The notes under the pieces were generated by a model, which saw only the letters and a list, made by a program, of their open reading frames with translations, had not been told where the DNA came from and made no database searches. A DNA stretch of 64,000 bases from Zopfochytrium polystomum (Eukaryota; Chytridiomycota; Chytridiomycetes; Chytridiales; Chytridiaceae): positions 434,001 to 498,000 of the forward strand of contig JAIVFJ010000006.1 of NCBI GenBank assembly GCA_025765615.1, given 5' to 3'. Shown here piece by piece: positions 55,424-64,000 of this stretch. Position 1 is the stretch's first letter. Each line of letters begins with the position of its first letter. Both the position numbers and the translations under genes were made by a program.

Positions 55424-55988
55424 GGTGACGCTTGGATTAACCACAATGTCACTATTTCCACAGATTATGTGGTTGTCTGGTACCATGGATGGGGAGCAGG
55501 CCATATAGTGAGGAAGTGGAACGACATCTTGGCCAAAAAGCAGAGCAAATTTTTGCAGACCACGTCCACAACGGGCCAACAACCTGTGGAACAGCTGAAC
55601 TTGCTTTCAAGTGATCTACCTGAGCCAGTAAAGCTTTCAAGTCATTAAAAAAAAATCGTGCTTCCAATGCCCATGCACCGTGCCAGGTAAAGGATTGGTG
55701 GACTTTATCCTTAATCCAATAGGCTTAATGATTTTTTTGTTTTTTAAACTCTTCCTCTTCACCAACACGTTGTGTTTTGATCACGCCCACACGGTTTTGC
55801 TTCTCCTCCTTACACTTCCACTCCTTTTCCGTCGGCCACCATTATTACAGGGGTTCGATTCGCAAGAAACGGAGGTGGAAGGACTCGACTTCTCTTGCAG
55901 TTACCCCCGATGATTGGGAAACAGTGTTATTCAATTGCTTAAGCCAAAAAGGTCTCTCCAATGAAGATCACGGTAAAGGGTAGATATA
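55424..55988 (+). other. unassigned open reading frame fragments, possible gene remnant
   Basis: One frame is open for about 75 codons to TAA 55646-55648 (HNVTISTDYVVVWYHGWGAG, VRKWNDILAKKQSKFLQ). A second short frame at 55863-55983 (AVTPDDWETVLFNCLSQKGL) ends at TAG. Neither is recognised. They could be remnants of a gene disrupted by the transposon nest, or random. Confidence 0.3.
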
Positions 55989-56981
55989 TCATGCGAAAAG
56001 CCCCCAGTCCTTAATCGCGATGCTACGCAAAACATTTCGGAAATTTTGAAGCGTAACATCACGTTCCAGCTCGGCAAGTACATGCAAAACTTCCGCATCG
56101 CCCGATGGGGACCACGATGCAGGCCTACCAGCGAAGCCTTGCTCGCTAAGTGCGACTAGGGAAGTCATAGAGACGCCACCCAAAGCTGCTGTTTCGGGAT
56201 GTGATCCAGCCGAAATGAGGGCAGCCCTCGAGCTACTTAGTTGTCCGAGTGCGACCGGATGATTGTAAGAAATCACAAGGTCTGTCGAAACCTGGGGGAG
56301 ACGAATCACCGCGAGGTAGATGTTGACAAGGTTCCGCGAAGTCGGATCTGTTTCGCGGTACTTCGATATGAGCTGCTGGCCTATCACAAGCGTGATGCCG
56401 CACCCAGGCCTGTCAAACGGAAGATCTGCAGCGTCAGTAAGCCAGATCGACAGTTAGAATAAACACCAGCTATGAAAAATCCTCACGTACCCCATGTGCG
56501 GCACGTCTGTTCCCGGAGACAAATGCTCGACGCGCAGAATGCGAGAGTAATCCCGGGCGGAATTGACATCGGCAAGTTCCCAAAAGTGAAAACTTGGAGG
56601 GAGGGTTTAGGGCAGAAACATTCGCCGCATCATTTGAATTATCAGCCGAATGTTACCTAGCTGGAACATCGGTCACTTCCTCCAGTTGCAAAAGCTCGAT
56701 GATCATGCTCTGGTCCGTTTCCATGTCTACCCAAACTTCCTGGTTGTCAGGGACCTCTCGGAAGGTGCTTGAAGAAAAACGAACGATCAGTGGCGTTTCG
56801 AGGGCGGTCGGAGTGTCCACCAGGGGGGCGCGGTGCAATATCTCCTCCGACCTCACCTCGAGTCCACGAATGATTTTGGAATCCACGACTCGATGGCGCC
56901 TCCAAACAGCTGCGCTCGATCACGGGAGGCATCGACTGCGGCGGCGGCAACAGCCATGGTGGGGTCGGCCGCAAGCGTCAT
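55989..56981 (-). CDS. MOG1: Ran guanine nucleotide release factor MOG1
   Basis: Exon 1 from ATG 56981 (or 56957) carries the signature AQLFGGAIESWIPKSFVDS. After a GTGAGG..TTCAAG intron, exon 2 gives TFREVPDNQEVWVDMETDQS and IIELLQLEEVTD. A middle exon (NSARDYSRILRVEHL) follows. The last exon has CGITLVIGQQLISKYRETDP, YLAVIRLPQVSTDLVISYNH, and a C-terminal tail to TGA 55989-55991. MOG1 binds Ran/Gsp1, releases GTP and supports nuclear import. Size and motif order match the family. The C-terminal 90 residues are longer than in yeast Mog1. Confidence 0.88.
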
Positions 56982-57154
56982 GGGAGATTGGTGGTCGTTG
57001 TCGTGCAAAGACGATTTCGTATTAATATTTATTTTTGTTGTACAAGGTAAATATTCAAATAAATGTGTAAACAATTTCCTTTTCCTTTTCAAACTCCGCT
57101 GTTCCTGACAAGGAAAGCCCGTCCAACTGCCCCTGCAAACCACCAAACAAATTA

Positions 57155-59322
57155 ATGCGTGCAGCAGCCTCAGCCGCCCCGGCCGCGGCTGCGGCCACTG
57201 CCGCCACCGTCACTGCTGCCCCGGCCGCGGTTTCAGAAGGTGGATCGCGGCAAACTACCAGAGCGACTGTTACTGCTGCTGCGATTAGTGGCGGCAGCAG
57301 CACCAGCACGTGGGACAGTGGCAGCGACCGGCTGATGGCCTTCGAAACTGCACATGGCAGCAACTACATCAACGGCGCCAGCACCAGCAGTAGCGGCGGT
57401 GGCAAGAGTATGCCCCCGCGATCGATTCCTATGCCACCCACATCGCCTCAACCGGGGCTATGGCGCTCTCCAGCCACTCTGTCAAAGAGCGATCCTGCAA
57501 CAACTCAGGGAATGGCCGATTCAAGCCAAAAGTTCTTGGGGCTCATCGCGGAAGACGAGAAGGTTGTGTGAACTTCTACCCAAGTTTTGCCTTGTGCTCA
57601 AGCTTGTGTGTAGAGGGGCGCTCACCAACGCAAAATGGTGTACGCAGATGACCGCAGGATTAGCAATGATACGGCAGGCTTTCGACAAGCGCACTCTACA
57701 ATTGGCCAATGAGGTAAATCAGTGGAAACAAGCTGCATCAAATCAGCGTCAACAGGTGAGCCGTGCAGTGGCTCCGCAAAACGAAAGGTTAAGGTTGATG
57801 TTTAATCAACTCAATTCTCGCTTAACCAGATTTACGCACTCGAGAACGAAAACAAAAGTCTCCAGCAGCGCGTTGCTGAATTGGAACTCCTTTCATCGAC
57901 GCAGGAGACGGAGCTCGCAGCACTCAAAGCTGCCAACAGTACATTGCAGGATAAGTACAACGTCTTAAAAAAGAATGCTACGCAGCTCGAGTCCTTTCGT
58001 AAGGTGCGTCTCGGGGCCTGAAGTTGGCAGACATGGAATGCAAGACTTGCGAAAAAGTCTGAAACTAATTGTTCCATGGTACGCTTGCAGAATATCGTTA
58101 GCATGGTTGAAACCGGCGCAACGGGAGCGTTTATTGATCCAACGCTTAGCAAACACAATTCGATGCTGGACACGGAGCTTGCAGCAACGAGCCTGTCGCC
58201 AGCTCGCTTGTCATACGTTGCTTCACAAAGAAAAAGTGCCGTGAGCCCCCAGCATTACCCTGGCAGCAACATACATTACGGACACCCACAGCAAATTGGA
58301 CGAGAGGAAGGTGGTGTGCATGGCTCTAACTCCGCAATCAATTCTGCGGGAAGGACCCATGGGGAGCCTGGCGAGAATGACACGAGCAGAGTAAGTAAAG
58401 TCTGAGTCCTGACAGTCGTATGGACTCAAGTTAAATTATTTAAAGCGGAGCGCGCAAACACTGGACAATTCGCTTTGCATCAACCCGACTCAAAAATTGG
58501 TTAATTCCTTCCACGCTCACCGAGGCGCTTCGCCAGTGTCTCCGACGCGCATGCATAATGGTGTTTGTAGAAGCATCCTAACTTGTTGAGAGTGACTAAT
58601 CTTTCTGTTGTGGGCAGGAGGCGCTGGATTAGGGATCCTTCAGGGCTTGGAGGAGACTGGTTCTGCAATTGGCATCCCCGAGCAACACCCACATCAAAGG
58701 GGAGCCGAAAGCATGTTTTCAAAGCAGAGTGGGATTTCCACGCTACGAGTAGCGGACGCCACCTCCACCACTGGCGCTGGCAACCGTCCCAGCAAATCTG
58801 GTAATGCTTGTTTTCACATCTCGGTCGCGAACAAACCTAGAAACACCACGGACAAACTCTATTTCAGGAGTCGCAGCGAGCACCCCGAATTTGATGCCAT
58901 CACATTCATTGCTGCCAGGAAGTACGATGGACGTTACGTTTGGTGGCATCAGTCCCCGCAACAGCAATGCGAGAGTCAGCAGCAGCAGCGAGCGACCAAA
59001 CTCCGTGCATCCAGCCGAGGGGACCGCTGTCTCACGGTTTCGGGATAGTGACGTTCGACCTGCAGTGCAAGGAGGTAGTGGTCCTTCAGCTGTGGACGCA
59101 GCGAGCCTGTACAAGGCGATACGTGACACGCTCACAGCGGTTGAATTCGAGGATTTCGCAGGTAATGTCGCAGCGTTCAACGCTTCAACGCAAACTGCAG
59201 AAGAGACCGTGCGCAATATTGGAAGAATCGTGAAGGACTCAGCGCTTGTGGGACAAATGAAACGGTTGATCTACACGGCTTTGACAGCATCACGAATCAC
59301 TGGAGATGGGAAAAATTTTTGA
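57155..59322 (+). CDS. At4g15545-like conserved protein of unknown function
   Basis: Several exons. The N-terminus is Ala/Ser/Gly-rich and probably disordered. A conserved block follows (MTAGLAMIRQAFDKRTLQLA), then a coiled coil (ENENKSLQQRVAELELL, LKAANSTLQDKYNVLKKNA, QLESFRK). After a Ser/Pro-rich linker, the C-terminal 70 residues (LYKAIRDTLTAVEFEDFAGN, FNASTQTAEETVRNIGRI) match the domain that ends plant At4g15545 and its relatives in protists and early fungi. It stops at TGA 59320-59322. The function is not established. Introns placed by eye in the linker are less sure than those in the coiled coil. Divergent with MOG1 (173 bp). Confidence 0.72.
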
Positions 59323-59998
59323 AGTCCAAATAAAATACAGTGTGTGACGAGGGAGAACGACCAACAACAGTAAGCCAAAAAAAGGGAAAAGAAAAATTAG
59401 AGAAAAACACTTGACTTGTCGCCCTCCTCTACCCTCGCAATCGCTCGCCTGTCAAAACACAGTTTCATCCATGTATTGCGCACGCCGTCCCAAATTGGAT
59501 TTCGTCGCTCAATTCTCCCTGACGGATTTCCCCGAGATTGAACCATGTTTTCCCCGACAGAGCAGGCAGACAGACCACCCCGCCTGTCGGGGACAACCCA
59601 AAACCCCTGACAAGTTCTTTTGCCAAAATAATTATGGTGTTGCTGAAAAGCCTGTGGACAGAATGTCTGTCGATGCCTGTGAGGGAATTCGAAGGAAGGG
59701 TCCTTTGAAGCGTAGTGGAAGGTCTTTTGAGGTTCCTTTTCTATTGGTACTGCAAAAGGGCGGTTTTATACTGCTAGAAGTCCAATGTTTGAGAGTTATC
59801 CGATATGCAGGACAGGGGAAGCAGAGAGTGAAACATCGGAAAGTAGGGGAGCGGAGAACGACACGAAGGTAACAATGTGGGAGATGAAGGTAACGATGCA
59901 GAGCGGGAAGTGAAGCATCGGAGTTTGACAAGGAAGGAAGACAAAGCGGATGACGAGAAGTTCTCTTACAATGCCCTCCAATTTTCAATGAAACGCTA
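59323..59998. other. intergenic to duplication border; one hairpin
   Basis: No gene recognised. An inverted repeat at 59552-59592 (CCCCGACAG ... CTGTCGGGG, with an inner CAGGC/GCCTG) could form a stem. The tail (59820-59940) has repeated GAAGGTAACGATG-like phrases. Confidence 0.4.
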
Positions 59999-62900
59999 TC
60001 GCCTTCTACACTGCAACTTAAACAACCAGGCAAGGCAGACAAGGAACTGAGAGGAGTGATGATTGTATTGGAAACAATAATTCACTTGAGGGATGGGACA
60101 GGTCCCCATCCCCTTTTATACCTTTGGAGAGTCTTCCTTGTCAAGACTCAAAGAAAGTTCCAGAAAGAGCAATTAGTAACACAATGATACCAATGATACC
60201 AATGACAACAAGAAGACAAATCAGGAAAGCAAAGAAGGTTCCATAATGGAATGTTCTAGAAGGTTCCAGAGGTTTCCAGAGAGTGATTCATAACAACTTT
60301 GCAGCCTCAACCCATCCACCTTCTTGCAACACCGCCTTCACTCACAACGTTGCCTTCTACACTGCAACTTCAACAGACACTGAATGAGGTGGTTAGTGGA
60401 TTGTGGTCCAGAAGGGGGATGTTGAATGGCATAATATCAATAAATGGACTAAGAGAATTCTTTTCTGGCAATTCTGAGTGCTGGTGGTAAGCAGTGGGTA
60501 GAACAGTGGGATTCTGCCCAATCCTTAGACTTGCTGTAAATCTGGCAGATTTGGCCATGATGTCAACATCCCAGAAAAATGGAGCTGTGGAGCCCATTGT
60601 TGGCATCTCTAGCTACCATTTTACATGAAAATGGGAGCCAGTGCAACAAGAAAAATAGGATCTCGAGCATCCAAATCAATGAAAAATGGTATCTCTGAAT
60701 CCCAAAAAAGGGAGCCAAAAATGGAACCCACAACTCCCAGTGAGAACAAATCAAAAAATGGTAGCTGGGGATCCAGAGCCGTGGCCCAGTGGTGGTGGTG
60801 TTATGGTTTTGCTTGACATTGAGCTGAGTGCTCATGCCTTTTTGTAACTCCATGGAGCTGCCTTAGCTTCCCTACTTTAACAACAGATCACGCATGTTTT
60901 CTGGTTAATAATTGGACTCTTCCTGTGAAGCCCAGGCTGCGCGATGCGCACCGTTGTAGTGAGCCGACGGTTTTAGCTCTGAAGGACCAGATCGTTCGTC
61001 GGTGACATCGTTGGCGGGTGCAGCTGTGCAGCCCTCGCCACAGTGGTGGTATGCCGGGGAGTCGGTGTTGGAATATGCCCTCGCAAGAGAAAATGGACGA
61101 AAAATAGAAGAAAAAACCTGACTTGTCACGCCCTTTCCCAAGCCGCGATCGCCCTCTCGCCCGCTCCCGCGATCACTCTCGAGGCCAAATCTCAACACCT
61201 TACCAGGGAGAGTTCTCCACCAATAGAGGAGGCTCTCGGAAGCAATCGAGCGATCCATCATCGCACACGGGATCAAACAAGTAATCAAGAGAAGACAGTG
61301 CCCTCACGATCATCATCAAGGATTTGAACCAAAGCCATCCACCACTTCAAGAAAGCGATCGTCTTCACCAGTCAGCTATACAGCCACTGCCAACATTCAC
61401 AATCGCAATTGCGCTCAACACCGTCGACACTGAATTCCACACACAATCAACACTGACTTTTACCCAACCAAGTGATCAAACCCCAACAAGCTCTGAGTGA
61501 TCAACCCACCAGATCCAGTCAAGTGCCCAGTGGATCACTCTCTGTGACAAGTCACCCAACAAATTCTTTTTCCCCTTTCCTCAACTGTTTCGCCCATCCT
61601 GTCCCCGACATCACTCACCTATAAACCCACTTCATCCGTTATCTCTGTTGCAACAATTAACTACTCGCATTCCCCCCGTTACCTTTGTTCTCCCCCAACG
61701 CGATGAGCGAGCCAAGCGTGAAGCTCCTGCACCGTCAGCTAGTCAACCCTGTCGACTTCACAAGATGGATGGACTATGTGGAGGGGCATTTTGCCAGTAA
61801 GCAAGCAAGTGCTGCCGTCCGTGTCCGACTTGCGCACAAAGTTGCTGCTGTCCCAGCAGTTCCTGCTACAGACACAACCGCCGCGGTTCCTGCCGTCCCT
61901 GAGCATTTCAAGTTCTGGTCAGCAAACCCCCCAGCTGGATATAACGAATGGGAAGTCATGCATATCACCCACGAGTACGTCCCAAACAACCCAGAATATG
62001 TTGGCTACTGGACGTTTAGCGAGGACGCAAACGTCTTCCCAGAAACGTATGACCAGAATCGGGCTGGGATGCTGCACATCTACAATCACATAAGCGAGAC
62101 TCTTGAACTCAAAATCAGTGGCATTACGTTTGTCTTTCAGGCACTTGAAGAACTCAGGAGGAAGATTGGACACATTGACGAAGCACAGGCGCGTGCAATG
62201 ATTCGCAAGATTGCTGCCCTCAAGATTGAACTGGGGGGGAAGATTGCTGATTTTCAACCCATATTTGAGAAGCACTATAGAGACCTGGCCGAAGTCAGGA
62301 GCCTTGCCCCCAGGGGTGTCTTAGGCAAAATCAACGAAATGCTAAAGTTTGAGTCAATGGTGGATCAACTGACAGAATGTTTAGAGGACGAAGAGTACTG
62401 GCACATTCGGACTGAGAACTATCTATCTCAAGTGGACAACAACACCATCACAGACATGACTGCCCTCTTTGCCTTCCTCAAGACTATGGAAGCCCGTAAC
62501 AAACCTAGAGGACCAACTGTCGCACCACTAGTGGAGCCAGTCAATGAGGCTGCACTACTTAGCAATTTCCACAACCGCTGAGAGCAAAGGCGCTCCCACC
62601 AGGTTGAGCAACACCACCAAGGCAGAGAAATCCATGGTGGGCGCTGCCATGGTTGGGGTGGCTGCGCTGGGCGACAGGGTAGAGAACGGCATGCAGAACG
62701 GCATTCTGAGCGACATGGACACTACACCTCCCGAACTCAGAGGCGAGCAGAAAATCGAGCTGCACATGGCGGCGCTACAGCTCAGGATCAGCGACAAGGA
62801 GTTGGAAATCAGTGCTGTGTCACCATTGTGGGAAGCGGAACCACTTTGCAAAACACTGCATCATGAGGAAACGGGACGAGCCAGTCGCACTTATCGCCAC

Positions 62901-64000
62901 AGGCAGCACCAGTGACGTGCCATCTATTGACGATAGCGAGACTGGCAGTAGCGACCCTGGGGAGTATTTGTCGGAGTTTTAGTTGGCTCGAGGCACCCAC
63001 CTCGGGCACGTCGAAAGCAGACCTCTAACTTCCAACCAGCACCTCATATCCCCAAACACCTTGCCCTTTCATCATCGTCGCCCACTATGTTTATGTTCAA
63101 GGAATCACCCATCGTTGTCGACTCTGGCTGTGTCAAGACCATTCTCAAAGACGCTCACCTTTTCACATCCTACACCGAACGCACCTCGTCTGTTGGAACC
63201 ATTGACAAAGACTCCACCCCACTCAAAATCAAAGGCGTTGGACCAGCAGGAATCCCTCTTCCAAACAGTGTGGAGATTGTAATCAAGGAAGCCTGCTATG
63301 CTCCAAGCGCTCTTTACAGTCTCCTTGCCACGAACGACCTTCAAGAAGATGGGAAGTTTTTCTTTTCTAAGTTTAAAGGCCGCCCTGGTGTTATCTTGAA
63401 AACTAGTGAACTCCCCCATTGGCTGATGTGTCAAACGCTCAGGACTTCACTTCCTCGTCACCAAGAATTCAAAGCTTCATAGACTCAGTCACACAGCTGC
63501 AGCTACCATTGCAATGGTTCATCAGGAGACCTTTCCATCACCTGAAGGCCCATCACCAGTCGCTATCAAGGCAGAACAACTTTGCATCACTGAGGTTGAG
63601 CAGCTGCATTGCGCACTGGGTCATGTCAGCTTCCAGCGCCTAGGCTACATGCTTCACCACCGAACGACAGCAGACCTTCCACCGCTCAACACCTCTCACG
63701 TCCCCAAGTGCGAGATCTGTGTTGCAGCCAAGATGCGCCAGAAGAATTTCACAGCCCGTCCTGATGAGCCAATTCCCTTCGCACACACCCTCAACGTTGA
63801 TGTCAATTCAATCCCCATCACCTCCTTTGACAGCTGCAACTACGCAGTCACTGTTGTTTGCAAGAGCACCCGCTATTCATGGAATGAGCCCATCCCCCGA
63901 AGAGCGACGCCTTACCATTCCTTATTAAGTTAATCCTTTTCCTTGAGAAAACTGAGGGACGAAAAATCCAGATCATCCGCCTGGATTGAGGAAAAGAAAA
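59999..64000 (-). repeat. right arm of the 4-kb inverted duplication (runs off the edge)
   Basis: Mirror of 18716-22717. It contains the truncated heat-shock LTR (60026-60295), the MITE-like unit (60611-60766), Copia-1 5' LTR (61066-61197), gag (61703-62581), zinc knuckle (62818-62859), protease (63087-63482) and the start of integrase (63514-63933), with the same frameshifts as in the left arm. Confidence 0.93.
61066..64000 (+). mobile_element. Copia-1 second copy, 5' part
   Basis: Duplicate of Copia-1 in opposite orientation; LTR 61066-61197 preceded by the target sequence GTCGG (reverse of CCGAC). It continues beyond the window. gag from ATG 61703, with the same broken frames as the left copy, so it is equally defective. 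Confidence 0.9.

Overview
The window looks like nuclear DNA of an early-diverging, probably chytrid-like fungus. The genes are eukaryotic, split by many short GT-AG introns, packed tightly in alternating orientation, and include mitochondrially targeted COX18 and Mn superoxide dismutase, COG8, a p24 cargo receptor, RanGEF-associated MOG1, a forkhead factor and an At4g15545-like protein. Between the gene blocks lies DNA rich in Ty1/Copia and LINE sequence. The fungal assignment is inference from gene content and style; no rRNA or mitochondrial marker is present to fix it.

Layout. 1-14.6 kb: a compact block of nine genes (membrane protein, COG8, Lys-rich nuclear protein, two head-to-head ABHD11-like hydrolases, COX18, p24/emp24, SOD2, forkhead factor). 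Divergent start codons are only 34-76 bp apart. 15.4-21.65 kb: a complete but decayed Copia element (Copia-1, minus strand, 125/132-bp LTRs, TSD CCGAC). 21.7-26.3 kb: older repeats, a truncated heat-shock-element LTR, tandem repeats and a long (CT)n tract. 26.7-27.6 kb: a secretory-type 2-Cys peroxiredoxin. 28.4-55.4 kb: a transposon nest. 55.99-59.3 kb: MOG1 and the At4g15545-like gene, divergent. 60-64 kb: an inverted copy, apparently without differences, of 18.7-22.7 kb, including most of Copia-1, running off the right edge.

The nest can be ordered from target-site duplications. Copia-3 (minus strand, LTR 50970-51215, gag from 50080) was split in its gag by a 1.1-kb LTR ('LTR-B', TSD ATTAG, 42017-49443). 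That LTR was split by Copia-2 (42780-49091, TSD GGGAT, LTRs identical by eye). Copia-2 contains a solo LTR of the heat-shock family (47311-47532, TSD GCACT). A LINE with APE endonuclease, reverse transcriptase and a cut-off RNase H domain (about 33160-41000) lies alongside; its ORF1 is split by a second LTR-B (35227-36465, TSD ACCGT).

Two signals deserve most attention. First, Copia-2 and Copia-3 each carry, directly after the 5' LTR, a 14-nt sequence perfectly complementary to a site inside the LTR. The two elements differ at two positions and both strands of the pairing change together. This suggests self-priming or 5'-3' RNA cyclisation. Second, the TGTTATG-type LTRs carry runs of alternating GAA and TTC at an exact 5-bp period (up to ten in a row), the canonical heat-shock element, upstream of a TATA box.
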